From: Petunia secreta
Lineage: Eukaryota; Streptophyta; Magnoliopsida; Solanales; Solanaceae
Length of the DNA stretch: 64,000 bases
Direction of reading: 5' to 3'
Assembly (NCBI GenBank): GCA_029990175.1
Contig: JARKIP010000065.1
Span: 1,155,001 to 1,219,000 of the forward strand
Below the pieces are notes generated by a model. It was not told the DNA's origin and ran no database searches. It saw only the letters and a list, made by a program, of their open reading frames with translations. Positions 8,773-20,340 of the stretch are shown here, piece by piece (position 1 is the stretch's first letter; each line of letters starts with the position of its first letter). The position numbers and the translations under genes were made by a program.

Positions 8773-10524
8773 ATGGCAGAAAGCGGTTCACAACGAACTA
8801 TAGTGGGCGGAAGTCAGGTACGTACCCCTTCACCAAGTCCCAATTATTCTCCAGATTACTCATCCGACGGGAAGGAACGTTCTTCCCAAGGACCAATCAA
8901 GCAACGCAACAGGCGTGGAAACTCTCAGAGCGTGACCCCACCTAGAAGATGGCGCCATAGGAGTCTCTCCAAGAGATGATCTTTGAATTTATGCAACAAC
9001 AAGCGGAGGCCAACAGGGGAATAAACGAGGCGATCAACTCTCTTCGAGGGCAAATCCCTTCGGTTACGAGGACTGATCCTGCAGCCCAAGGCTGAGATGT
9101 TCCTTTTGTTCACGCACTTCAAGGCAAGATGGAGAGCAGAAGCAGCCAACAACAGAGGAACCATGGATCCGACAACACAAGCAAATCAAATTCAGAACGG
9201 AGGATGTGCGGTATCCACTGAGATGAGTGTTGTCGTGGAGGCACTCACCAAGTAATTCAACGAGAGCCAAGAAGCGCTTCAAAAATCTCTCCACGAGAGG
9301 ATTGACCAGATACCAGGCGCTCTACCCACATTAAAGAAGGTCGACGTTCAACGCTATTCGCAAAGGCCTTGGAAGAAGGAAGCAGCACCAAATGCGATAC
9401 CAAAAACGTTCAAAATGCCAAACATTCCGAGATATCATGGGACATCTGACCCCAATGATCATCTCATGATGTTTAGAAATTTTATAAAAGCGAGCGATCT
9501 CACCGATGAGGAGATCGAGTCAGTGCAATTGAAAAAATTCGTGGAGACCCTAGCGGATGGAGCTCTACGATGGTAGTCAATGTTGCCACCAAACTCCATT
9601 GGGTCCTTCGCGGAGATGGCTGAACTATTCGTGAAAGCCCACACAGGCGCCCAGAAGACGGAAACTCGTGTGGAGGACATCTCTGAAATCAAGCAAAATC
9701 CCGGCGAGTCTCTCCGTAGATATGTAGACCGTTTCCAACGGGAACGTATGTTGCTGCCCAAGGTGCCGGACAGATGGGTGGCCATTGCATTCACCAACAG
9801 TTTGGATGTCAAAAGCTTAGAGGCTACGCGCAGGCTATACGAATCTCTGTGCGAATTCCCAGCATCCAATTGGTATGATGTCTACAATCGCTACAATTCC
9901 AAGGTATGCATTGATGAAGACAAGCTGATAGGAACCACTGCCCCAGGAAGGAACCAATCACGAAGCGGTGGCCCTGGCGGAAAGATGGAGTCGGAAAGGT
10001 CAGATGTGTGTTATGAACCGTATCCTGACCAGTTACGCAACAACTCCAAAGGGCACAGTCGTTATAACAAAGGGCTATTACGGGGAGGTGATTCAGAGTC
10101 AGATACTCGTGGAGCCCCAAGTCTACCAGACTTCAACGTAGAAATGTCTGAAGTAATTGCGGCAATCAAAGATATGGGCGAAAAGGTCAAGTGGCCAAAG
10201 GACATGAAAACTGATCCAAGCAAGAGGAATCAGGACCTTTGGTGCGAATTTCATCGCGACCACGGTCACACCACTGAAGATTACAAGGCCTTAAGGTACG
10301 AGGTCGCACATATATTGAAACAGGGGTTCTTGAAGGAGCTTCTAACCGAGAAAGGAAAGCAAACTCATGCGAGGGCTCAACAGAAAAAATCTTGCCCTCC
10401 ACGGGCATCTTCCCCGAAGATGACAGTCGACATTGACTCCGTTGTTTTCACAGCAAAGAAGTACACAAAGGTCTCTATTACAAAGACCAAGCGTCCACGG
10501 CAAAAAAAAAACAATAACATTTGA
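8773..10524 (+). pseudogene. Tat element gag
   Basis: The ATG at 8773 starts a Ser/Pro/Arg-rich N-terminus. The gag core begins near 9400 (IPRYHGTSDPNDHLMMF) and continues through ESLRRYVDRFQRE. A Tat-type knuckle, CEFHRDHGHTTEDY, follows near 10240, with the final Cys replaced by Tyr. Breaks: frame change near 8975, TGA near 9092, TAA near 9253, TAG at 9574-9576, and a frame change in the A-run at about 10502-10511. The product would be the structural capsid protein. Confidence 0.85.
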
Positions 10525-10970
10525 GGAGTCGGACACAGATGGCTTGCAGTTCCCACATGTTGACGCACTGGTCATAACATTGCGCGTGGCCGAGTATGAT
10601 ATCAAAAGAGTGCTCGTTGATGAGGGCAGCTCTGCGAACATCATCCAGTCACGCGTCGTCAAGGAGATGTAGATAATGGAGAAGATCGTGCCGGTATCAC
10701 GAGTTCTCTCTGGCTTCAACAACTCAAGCGAAAAGACCCTTGGCGAGTTCTCGCGTCGTCACGGTGTTCCATATTGTCAACGGAGATATGGCCTATAACA
10801 TTATCCTTGGAAGGCCATGGATCCATGAAATGCAGGCCGTTCCCTCCATATATCATGAGGTATTGAAATTCCCATCAGAGTGGGGAATACGCGAGGTACG
10901 AGGAGAGCAACTATCTGCTCGAGATTGCTATTCGGTGGCCCTCAAGCTGCCCGAGGAAAGCAAATAGCAA
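10508..10970 (+). pseudogene. Tat element aspartic protease
   Basis: After the A-run a new frame carries RVLVDEGSSANIIQ, the retropepsin active-site region (usual form VDxGSS). The NIILGRPWIHEM segment follows, but a TAG near 10670 and a frame change separate the two halves. In the living element it would cleave the polyprotein. Confidence 0.75.
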
Positions 10971-11216
10971 CTACAGCAACCGGGATCTGACGCAACCAAT
11001 GAAGAAGCAAAGTACGAGGTCCTAGAATTCATCACAAAGCTAGAGGCACGGGAGAATTATACACCAACCATGGAAGCTCTGGAACTATAAGAACTCTTCA
11101 CGGACATGCCGGAGCGGAAAGTCTACTTGGGGACAGAATTGAATGAACGCCTATGAGGAGACATCCTTCAATTCCTCAAGGACCGGCATACGACATTCGC
11201 TTGGTCTCATGCAGAT

Positions 11217-12058
11217 ATGACGGGTATCTCCCCAGAAATTATCTCTCAAAAGTTGAATGTCGACCCGTACCACCGTCTGGTGAAGCAGAAGAAGCGCCAA
11301 CAGGGAGCTTTTCGGAATCAAATCATTAATGATGAGGTTGACCGGCTGCTAAAAATTAGATCTGTACGCGAAGTTAAATATCCAGACTGGCTAGCCAACG
11401 TGGTCGTTGTGGCAAAAAAGAACGGGAATGGCGAGTCTGCATCCACTTCACTGATTTGTACAAAGCCTGTCCGAAGGACTCATATCCTTTTCCCCGGATA
11501 GATCAGTTGATTGATGCAACCGCCGGCCACGAGGTGCTCACCTTCCTTGACGCATATTTAGGCTATAACCAAATATTGATGGATCCCAACGACCAGGAGA
11601 AAACATCGTTCATAACGTGCAGAGGTACGTATTGCTATAAAGTTATGCCATTTTGGTTAAAAAATGAAGGTGCAACGTATCAGCGATTGGTCAATCGTAT
11701 GTTCCATGATCAAATCGGGAAGACCGTGAAAGTGTACATCGATGACATGTTGATCAAGTCAAAACGAGCAGAAGATCATCTAGCACACTTGAAGGAAGCT
11801 TTCCGAATACTCGACCAATACAACATGAAGCTTAACCCAGAGAAGTGCGCGTTCGGAGTAGGTTCAGGAAAATTCCTGGGCTTCATCGTCTCTCAACGAG
11901 GAATTGAAGTAAATCCCGCTCAAATTAAGGCGATTGAATCAATTCCAGGCGTGCTCCACAACCGGAAGGATGTCATGAAACTAACCGGTAGGGTGGCAGC
12001 CTTGCACAGTTTATCTCCCGCTCATCAGACCGGTGCAAAAGTTTCTTTGATGTCCTGA
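11217..12058 (+). pseudogene. Tat element reverse transcriptase
   Basis: The fingers region (NVVVVAKKNG) and palm are recognisable: LTFLDAYLGYNQILM carries the first catalytic Asp, and VYIDDMLIKS near 11735 is the YxDD box. A frameshift between about 11430 and 11456 splits the domain just before the DLYKACPKDSYP segment. Another frame change follows 12040. Confidence 0.88.
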
Positions 12059-12530
12059 AGCAGAACAAGGAATTCGACTGGACCCCCGAATGTCAACAAG
12101 CGCTGAGGGATCTGAAGAAATATCTGTCCAATCCAGCACTACTCTCTACACCTCAACACGGGGAGCAGTTGCTGATCTACCCGGCAGTCTCAGAATCTTC
12201 GGTAAGCGCAGTCTTGTTTCGAGAAGAAAAAGGAAAACAACTTCCCATCTATTACATTAGCAAAGCTCTAATTGATGCAGAAACACGCTACCAACCCTTA
12301 CAAAAACTGGCCTTAGCACTAGTAACTGCTGCTCGTAAATTACGTCCCAATTTTCAAGGTCATTCAATAGCTGTAGTGACAACCTTTCCTTTATGCAACG
12401 TTTTGCACAAACCCAAATTTTCAGGAAAGTTAGTTAAATGGGCTATAGAATTATGTGAATTCGATATTACCTACAAGCCTAGGGTAGCAATAAAATCACA
12501 AGTCCTAGCAGACTTCGTAGCAGATTTTAG
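12059..12530 (+). pseudogene. Tat element RNase H (retroviral type)
   Basis: The frame after RT reads through LLIYPAVSESSVSAVLF and YYISKALIDAETRY to KSQVLADFVADF. This is the usual gypsy RNase H ending with ADF. The catalytic positions look eroded (for example YPAVSES where relatives have an acidic residue). Confidence 0.75.
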
Positions 12531-12579
12531 CGCTAATATATATCCTAAAGCAGAAAAAGATGCAATCCTCTATGCTGGA

Positions 12580-12812
12580 CAGGCCCCTGGTGCATGGACC
12601 CTATTCACTGATGGCTCCTCGAGCGTCAAGGGGTCCGGTCTTGGACTGGTTCTTACCGCCCCCTCCGGAGAGACCGTCAGGCAGGCCATCAAGTGCCTGT
12701 TTATTACTAAAAATGAGGCCTAATATGAGGCCGTGATTGCAGGATTGGAGTTAGCTCAAAGCTATGGAGCAAGCATTATCAAACTCAAGATTGACTCTCA
12801 ACTAGTAATGAA
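12580..12812 (+). pseudogene. Archaeal-type RNase H (aRNH), truncated
   Basis: WTLFTDGSSSVKGSGLGLVL starts the second RNase H that distinguishes Tat elements. The frame continues through EAVIAGLELAQSYGA to LKIDSQLVM. A TAA at 12721-12723 replaces the residue between EA and YEAV. Directly after SQLVM, at about 12811, the sequence jumps to the linker before integrase, so the second half of the domain (roughly 70-80 codons compared with relatives) is deleted. Confidence 0.75.
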
Positions 12813-13908
12813 ATCAACTTGGGACTGGCGGAATGAAATCACGAACTATATTCTTCATGGAACTATGCCTGATGACGCGAAAGCCGCTCGCAAACTCAGA
12901 ATAAAAGCTGCTCGGTATACAATCATCAACGACGATATTTACCGCAAGATGTTTGCAGGGCCCCTTGCAAAATGCCTAGGTCCAAACCAGATCAACTACG
13001 TGATGCAAGAGGTCTATGAAGGCTGTTGTGGTAATCATTCTGGGGGCAAAGCGTTAGCGCGCAAGTTGATCCGCGCCGGATATTTTTGGCTTAAGATGGA
13101 GAAAGATACGAATGAGTTTGTCAAAAAATGCGATTAGTGTCAAAGGTTCGCACATCTTCTTCATCAATCGGCAGAACTGCTCCACTCAATAATCTCCCCG
13201 TGGCTATTCTTGAAATGGGGAATGGACATAGTTGGTCCTCTTCCCGCTGCGCCAAGAGGGGTACGCTTCTTTCTAATCATCACCGATTACTTCACCAAAT
13301 GGGTCGAAGCAGCAACATAAGCAAAGATACGACAAACAGAGGTAGTGGACTTCCTTTGGCGATATGTCGTGTGTCGCTTTGGAGCACATCAGGAAATAGT
13401 CATGGATAACGGCCCACAATTCATCGGCCAGAAAGTGACTAGGTTTCTCGACGACTTGCATATCAAAAGGATTACTTCTTCTCCATACCATCTGGTTGCC
13501 AATGGACAAGTAGAGTCGACAAACAAAATAATCGTTCAATCTCTCAAGAAGCTCTTTGAGCAGGCCAAAGGCTGTTGGGTAGAAGAGCTGCCCGGTGTAC
13601 TATGGGCCTATCGCACGACAATAAAAATGAGCACAGGGGAGACACCTTACTCAATGGAGTACGGTGCCGATGCCCTAATCCCAGTCGAAATTGGAGAGCC
13701 AAGCCTACGGTATGCACATGCTACCGAAGAATCCAACTCGATCAATCTTTCCGAAGAATTATATCTCCTCAAAGAATGGAGGGAACTAGCACTTGTACGA
13801 GTAGTCACCCAGAAGGAGCTAATTGAGCAGTATTACAATCGGGGACTACGCGTACGGAGTTTCCAAGTTGGAGATTTTGTGTTGAGAAAAGTATCCCAAA
13901 ACACATAA
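12813..13908 (+). pseudogene. Tat element integrase
   Basis: The N-terminal zinc-finger region reads VYEGCCGNHSGG ... FVKKCD-stop-CQRF. The first His is Tyr, and a TAG at 13135-13137 sits between the two Cys-containing halves. The catalytic core keeps D (GMDIVGPLP, about 13223), D (VMDNGPQF, about 13402) and E (NGQVESTN, about 13514). A TAA at 13318-13320 interrupts the core. The C-terminal YNRGLRVRSFQVGDFVLRKV is present. Confidence 0.88.
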
Positions 13909-14163
13909 GAAGTAAATTCAGGAAAGCTAGGCCCTACTTGGGAAGGCCCCTACAAGGTAGTCGCATTAGTCGGCAAGGGATCTTATCGCTTAGCACGACC
14001 AGATGGCTCAATTGTCCCAAACAATTAGAACGTGATTCATCTCAAAAGGTATCACTTCTGAATGGTAAAACGGTCAGTTATTCTCTTCCTACCTTTTACT
14101 TTTATGACATTCCTCCTTTCATTATATTTCTTCTAAATGTACTAACGGCCTAAATAAGGCCAG

Positions 14164-14237
14164 ATCTATTTAGCTCAACTGGTAGAGCTATAAGTTCTTC
14201 AACTTTGCGGCTGTGGGTTCAAATCCCACAACGGACA
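14164..14237 (+). ncRNA. tRNA-like sequence inside the Tat element
   Basis: A cloverleaf can be drawn. The D-arm is GCTC/GAGC with loop AACTGGTA. The T-arm is GTGGG/CCCAC with loop TTCAAAT. The acceptor is ATCTATT opposite AACGGAC, five of seven pairs counting a wobble. The internal promoter boxes A (TAGCTCAACTGGTAGAG) and B (GGTTCAAATCC) are near consensus and closest to plant tRNA-Lys. The anticodon stem is weak and its loop reads TCTTCAA. It is probably a decayed tRNA gene or tRNA-derived insertion, not a working tRNA. Confidence 0.5.
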
Positions 14238-14984
14238 CACTCCTCGTTTGGTTATATGTGTTCTTTTATCTACTACCAGCCTTAACTCTTTTTCTGTTAC
14301 AACTTCCCGTTTTTCAACATAAAAACAAGAAGGATGGTAAGAGGCCCCTGTAGGCCAGATAAGACCTTCTTAAAGGCAAAAGACCTTGTGCAAGGCGAGT
14401 TTTCAAAAAAACTTTTTATGTGATAAGCTTTCACGAAAATAAGAGAAGCCGTTCACAAGGCCAGCGACTCGACCAGAGTTAAACTATAAATTTTCTGCGA
14501 CGACTTTCAACTATCAAAACGATAAGCAAAGTTGTTCGCAAGGCCAACGATTCGGCCAGAACCTCTTGACCACGACTCGGTCAGAATAAAACATCTGCGC
14601 AGATCATTCACAACTTATGACCTCTTCCTTGAGAAAGGCTAAGTTAAAACATTCGGACAGACTGTTTGAAGACCAAAACTTAGCAAAGTTCAAACTTCTA
14701 AAAAAAGCTCTCAGACAAAAGGCACGAAGGCCACAACACATCCAAATGAAAGACCAAAGATTCAGGCTATATACAGTCATTGAATTAAAAAGGTCTGAAA
14801 TATATAAATTATCCTGACAAAACAATAAAATGCCGAAAACGGCTGACAGAAGTTTTGCAGAGTGATCAAGGCCAATAGATCCGGCCGAACAAGGATCAGA
14901 GAGTCCTTAAGAGACCTCTATCCACAACCAACCATCCGGCTCTCGCCAGATACACAAACTTACAGCCTAACCTAGTTGGGGGCA
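14238..14984 (+). other. Tat 3' non-coding region with short repeats
   Basis: The phrase GGCCAACGATTCGGCCAGA recurs with changes near 14460, 14543, 14570 and 14868. This loose repeat is typical of Tat/Ogre-like 3' spacers. I see no coding support. Confidence 0.5.
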
Positions 14985-17730
14985 TTAATTTTGGGGACTA
15001 CGACCAGAACCCGATGCACTAGCTCCATCGGCTCTGTCATCGTCACCCAAGCTCTCATCATCATCTTCATCTACTTCAGACTCTTCGGGAGAAAGATTCA
15101 GCACTTGCCTTACTTCGCGAACAGTGCACTTTGTTTTCAGCATCGCTTCCTCGACGTTGATTTGACCAGCGTGGACCTGCTCGAGCAATGTTCGCTTGGC
15201 CTCAAGTACAGCAAGCTTCGCCTTGATTTCAAATTGATCACGCCAGTTGGCCAAGTCCTTGGATAACGCGCCTTGAACACTCATCGACTGGGCAACTTGG
15301 TCCTTAGCGGCTTGAAGCTCAACTCTGGATTTAGCAGACTCTTCCTTAGCCCTTTGCAGGTCCATCTCAAAAGATCCACGCTCATCGACTGCCTTGTTCA
15401 GCGAAGACTTGCATTCTTCAAGCAGAGCCTCCAGGCCCCGAGCAGATTGTGCGAACCCTTCTTTCTCTTCAGAAAGAAGGTCCTTTTCCTTGCTGAGTTC
15501 GTTAATATGTTCAACTCGTTTGTTGTTGGTCTCAGCCAACCGGTTAACTTCACCTCCAAGGAAACCACACTTCTCTGCCAGAGCCTTATTCTCCTTCAAA
15601 GTCTTTAGTAGCTCTTTCTTCAGTTCGAGCACCTGATCGAGGTCATTGATCCTGGAACGGAACATGAACTCGGCAGCCATCAGACTTGACTGAAGAAGCA
15701 AAAGAAATAAGGTTAGAAGTATAAACCAAAAATTACTTCCGACTCAAGAAAGTATAAAGGAAAGCACTTACCCGGGCAGAAACAACAGCAATGGCAAATG
15801 CCAACTCTTCATCACTCATCTCCCTCATTGTCCATTCTCCACGGGGACTAATGAGCGATGAAACTGCCCGGCCTGGCCACGAAGTTGACATTGGGGGCTA
15901 GCTTCATAGTGCACTTCCTCTCGCAGTACTTAGGTTCCCTGGCCTGCTCAGAGGGGTAGTTCGGACCAAATTTGTAGCGCACGCCCCGAATGTCCCTTAG
16001 TCCAGTCTGACAGCTGATGGTGGTCCGCCGAGTGAGCCTTGTCTTTGACGTATCAGAATCACCCTCCTCTCCAGGATCTCTTGTGTCGCATTCGTGTAGG
16101 CCGATAGGCACCTCCCCCCGCAGCGGCCACATTCTCCAAGTCCTCAAAATGAAAAAAACGAGGACCCTGGCCACCCTCTTGGGGGATCTCTTCTCCTTCT
16201 TGTTCTTCTTCTTCACCAACCTTCATTTTCCCTTATCTGCACAAGAAGGAGCCGCCTTCACCCAGTCACCAACTTGGGGACTCCCCTCCGAAGTACGGGC
16301 AGACTCCTCTTCGATTTTCCTCTTATCGCTGCGAAGAAAGGGCTTTCTCACAAAGGGTTCAGTAGCTTCGGTCTCAGTATCTGAAACGTCGATTACCTCC
16401 TTGTCAAAACCCTCTCCCCGTGCAGACTCGGGGACTTCAGCAGGAGTCTTGGCCTCCTCTTTCTGAGGCTCAGGCACATTGGCACCAGGTAGGATCTCAC
16501 CTCCAACAGCTGAGGTTTGCCCAGCAGCAACGGAAGCTTTGCGGGCAGATTTCTTCCGTGCTCCAGCCTCACCTTGGCCCTTCGTTTTCATCTTCAGGGA
16601 GCTCATGCCGCCAGACAATAACTCCTCGCCACCTTTCCTCCCGCGCATTGCCTCCACTGTGACCTTTATGGCTGCGACCTTATCCGCGGGGTCAACAGCG
16701 GGTCCTGATGGCACTGCCTGAGAAGAAGGGGCAGGAAAGAAGTCTCCCTGTGTGCCAAGACCTGTAAGGAGGCAAAAGGGTCAGATACGGCAAAGCCACG
16801 GAGAGAAGAAATGGCTACAACAGTGAAAAGTTCTTACCGTGAGTCTTCGCGGTCAGACTCTTTTGCGTAGCAAACTACGCCCATTCCCTCTGCTCAGCAG
16901 GGAACTTCTTCAGAATAGCCTTAACCCATGTCGTCAGCTCACCAATCGATATGAGCTTGTCGTAGGGCAACTTGGCAGCTGTAAAGAGGAATCGAAGGAA
17001 TGAGTGAACAGAGAGGAGGAAGCAAGAAAATTCCAAAAGAAAACTCGGGGACTTACGCCTCTTATTCCAGATCTCGGGGAGAGGAGCCTTGGAGTTGAAG
17101 GACAGTGCCTGGGTGCGCACGAATATGTACCGGTGCAACCAACCCCGGTCATTTGTGTCCTCCGAACTGCATATCAAGCCCTTGCTCCCACGCATTCTGG
17201 CGTTGACAAAGCCATCCTTAAAAATTTGTATGCTATACAAAGAAATAAAATGCTCATATTCTAAAATTTGACCAGTTTCTTCCGCAAACCAGTCCATAAG
17301 TGTTACTATCCTATACATACTGGGGCTCAGTTGCCCCGGGCAGAGAAAATACTCCTTACAGAGCCTCTCGAGTACAGGATGTAGGGGTAACGTATAACCA
17401 ACTGTAAAAGGGTAGGTGGACATGGCCGTCCACCCAGCCCTATCCGAAGTAATGTTCTCCATTTTAGATACCGGCAAAAGAGGAACACCCGCATCCTAAT
17501 TACAGTCCACTCTAACTCGCGGAATCATCTCAGACGTAATTCTAGACTTGAATCTGTACGCCGACCATGCGCGTACATCTCCGTAATTGTTGAAAGCCTT
17601 GACATTGCAGTCTTTTTCCAATTCACCCCAGTGCAGCGGTGGCCTGAGCAGCCCTAGGCCTAGGGGTAGCCGTAGAAGAACTACTGGCTGCAACATCCAT
17701 ATTTAGATCTTTCTTAGCCTTTGGAGACAT
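14985..17730 (-). pseudogene. Antisense spliced gene of the Tat element (Transposase_28-like plus coiled coil)
   Basis: The gene is read on the minus strand, opposite to gag-pol. It starts at the ATG at 17730 (MSPKAKKDLNMDVAASSSST). The next exon carries a domain resembling the 'putative gypsy type transposon' family (SDRAGW; LPLHPVLERLCKEYF; SMYRIVTLMDWF). Introns with good GT-AG sites are visible, for example the GTAAGT donor just after WNKRR near 17055 and the CAG acceptor before CTGCC near 16981. A further exon (about 16761-16223) is Ala/Lys/Glu-rich. The last exon (about 15690-14985) is a long coiled coil (LEALLEECKSSLNKAVDERG) with an acidic tail. Breaks: a frame change near 17640, TAG at 17496-17498, TAG after FPAEQREWA near 16876, and frame changes in 15850-16220. 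The function is unknown. Confidence 0.7.
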
Positions 17731-17844
17731 GGTTAAGGAAGAATTGGAAATTGGAGGGAAGATTAAAGAAAATTCGAGGGTTTTCTCAAAATTTGGAAGT
17801 TGTAAGATGAAAGCAAGTAAAAGGGTTAAAATTCAGCAAACCCA

Positions 17845-17853
17845 TATTTATAG
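17845..17853 (-). promoter_or_regulatory. TATA box of the antisense gene
   Basis: CTATAAATA on the minus strand, about 115 bp upstream of the antisense ATG. It is separate from the LTR promoters, so this gene appears to have its own promoter inside the retrotransposon. Confidence 0.5.
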
Positions 17854-17953
17854 GAGTGAAAATCCGGCCCATCAAGTTCCCACAAGACACGTGGAAGTCA
17901 TAAAAAAGGCCACGATCAGATCCAGCCGTCAAAAGAGGAGGTAGGTTTCACCG

Positions 17954-18301
17954 GTTTTCGAAGCAGCATCATTGCCCTGAAGTGCAGCGGTCACCTCGCA
18001 ACTGACAACGGACATGTGCACGTGACTGAGGCGGTTAAAATCATTACTTTTATCCTTGGGACGCGCAATAGTCACTTCGAAGCTGACGACGGACGTGCAG
18101 ACGTGTCAGTTGCAGTTACTTTTTTACACCGCGCATTTAATACGCACGTCATTGAAGCTTGTCATGTCTCTGATAAAGGGCGCACGTCACCGAAGTTCGT
18201 CATGTTGCAGATAAAGATTGGATTTTGCAAATAAAATTTCCCGCCAAAATTCACATTCACTTTTCGAGCAGAAACTCGGCTCGAGAAGTGCGGGGACTAT
18301 C
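17954..18301 (+). other. Spacer before 3' LTR with GA-rich polypurine end
   Basis: Direct repeats around GACGGACGTGCAGACGTG and GCGCA...ACGTCA(C/T) occur between 18005 and 18200. AAGTGCGGGGACTATC immediately precedes the 3' LTR and is the likely polypurine tract region. Confidence 0.5.
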
Positions 18302-19029
18302 TGTATTGGATAAAAACCGACGTCACCTAAAAAGTGACACGTGTCTGCCACGTGGCACGGGCAGAGGTTTCTCCGGACAGACATCTAACGGACAGATGAC
18401 TAGCCAGGCGGCTACCACGAGCAGACCCAGAGCAATAATGTCACGCTTCCCAAATCAGCGCGATTTGAATGAGCGGTTACATTATCATACGCGATTGCTT
18501 AATGAATGATCATGAAGGTAACAGTTACACACCCAGCGGTTACGTATCCAACGGATACATACCCAGCGGTTACAAAACCCAACGGATGCCTAGCATATCT
18601 ATAAATAGCACTCGTTCCGAATCATTGTAACACACATTCTATTCTCTGTCTACAATATCAATAAGAATACTCTCTTCTACTCTTGCTCAATACTGTTCGT
18701 CATTTATATTCGCTGGATACTTTATTCTCAAGTCTTCAAGTATAATTAGTATCAAGGAATCCTCACCGGAATCGAGAGATCTAAGACGGTTCCTTCTATC
18801 TATTTTATTCACGCTTTAATCTTATTTATCTTTGATTATCTCGTATTATCACTATATCATCATTTATTGTCGTCGTATCTCCGATGGAAATCGTGCATAT
18901 ATTCGTAATCTAGTAATTAGTGCAACTCCGTATTTAATTTGACTAAACTCTTAATCTAAACTATTGATCGTGACTCTGCAAATACAAATTAAATTGTTAA
19001 TTGGCCTAAAATCATATCTAGGTCAAACA
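18302..19029 (+). repeat. 3' LTR of the Tat element
   Basis: 728 bp, matching the 5' LTR from TGTATTGG to CAAACA with scattered substitutions and small indels. TATA: TCTATAAATAG at 18598-18608. It is followed by the target duplication GTGAT (19030-19034). Confidence 0.93.
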
Positions 19030-19289
19030 GTGATGCATCTTTGTAAGTGGATTTAGTAATATATTTTACTTTAAATTGGGTGAAACATGGATTACTTACA
19101 GAATGTGTTGTTCACATCTGAGGTCTTTCTCTACAATATTTAGTTGTAAAATCTTGACAGAGCCATGCGATTTTATAAATTCTACTGTATGATCCTATGG
19201 TGGATTTATTAGCTATTGAACAGTGGATAAATGCTCCAAATAAAAGATTGGATAGTGCTAAATATGAATATGAAGCACCCGTTCTCTAG

Positions 19290-20340
19290 TTTTTGTTAAT
19301 GATTCAAAGAAAGGGTTGAATAGTGGTGTTAAAGCTAGTTATATTACTGTGAATGGTGCTACTGAGATTGAAAAGAATGGTGCTTTAAGGCTAACAAACA
19401 AAACATCAAGGCCTATTGATCATGCTTTTTATAGAAGTCCAATTAAATTTAAAAAATCAGTAAATTTTAAAGTTTCTTACTTTTCTACTGCTTTTGCTTT
19501 CCAGATAGTTATAGGGTATGCAAAATTAGGTGGCCATTAGCTTTCACGATTTCAAGAATCAAGGAGTTAAAATGGTGCTCTTCCTAGTCAATATATAGGC
19601 CTTTTAAATTCAAGTGATGTTGGAATTTTTCAAACTATTTATTTGCTGTTGAATTTGACACTACTGTTCAAGATTTTGAGTTCAGTGATATTAGTGATAA
19701 TCATGTTGGTGTTGATATAAATAATTTAGCCTCTATGCTTCTGTTAATGCTAGTTACTTTATTGAAAGAAATTTCATAAAAATTTGTTCTTAAGTGTGAT
19801 TAAATAATTCAGGATTTGATTGATTATGATTCTACAAGAAATTTGTTGACTTAGCACTTTCTTGTACTTTCAACAAAATCATGTTTATCAATTTTGTCTT
19901 TTCCTATGGACCTTTCTCCAGTTCTTGAGGAGTCTATGCATGTTGGGTTTTCTGCTTCAATTGTTTTACTAGCTAGTTCACATTATATATTTGGATGGAG
20001 TTTTAAAATGAATGGGAAAGCTGAAATTTTAGATCTTGACTTATTACCTAAACTTCCTGGACTAAAAAAGGATCAAACAACCTTAATAGTAGCAACCTCT
20101 TAGTTTGCTGTCATATTTATTGTATTGGGTGTTTTCTTGGCCTGTATATTATTTGGAAAATCAAGAATATAGATGTGATTGAACGTTGGAAACTTGAAAT
20201 AGGTCACATAGGTATTCTTACAAGGAGTTAAAAATGATACAAGGGGTTTTAGAGATAAATAACTGCTTGGTTTTGGTGGATTCAGTCGAATTTATAAAGG
20301 AACATTGCTTAAGACTATTAGGATTTTCTTCTTAGCTGAA
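19290..20340 (+). pseudogene. L-type lectin receptor kinase fragment
   Basis: This is the only host-type gene in the window. Pieces in shifting frames match the legume-lectin domain of LecRK proteins: NGATEIEKNGALRLTNKTSR near 19350, a FDT segment near 19655, SILSFPMDLSPVLEESM near 19895 and SHYIFGWSFKMNGKA near 19980. A hydrophobic membrane segment follows (about 20103-20160). The start of the kinase domain is visible as YSYKELK near 20215 and a glycine loop region encoded at about 20270-20305. The sequence then loses similarity, so most of the kinase is missing. Many stops and frame changes are present. In life it would be a plasma-membrane receptor kinase. Confidence 0.8.

Larger units (their letters stand above)
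7934..19029 (+). mobile_element. Full-length Tat-lineage Ty3/gypsy retrotransposon (dead)
   Basis: The element is 11.1 kb, bounded by LTRs at 7934-8666 and 18302-19029 that start TGTATTGG and end CAAACA. The 5-bp target duplication GTGAT flanks it at 7929-7933 and 19030-19034. Internal order on the plus strand is gag, protease, RT, RNase H, archaeal-type RNase H, integrase. A tRNA-like fold and an antisense spliced gene follow. Dual RNase H and an antisense gene between pol and the 3' LTR are marks of the Tat lineage. All plus-strand genes carry stops or frameshifts. I counted about 15 mismatches in the first 340 bp of the two LTRs, so the insertion is not recent. Confidence 0.93.

Noticed and set aside
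14164..14237. Functional tRNA gene
   Set aside because: The anticodon stem has mismatches and wobbles, the acceptor has two mismatches and position 33 is not T in the best fold. It is kept only as tRNA-like.
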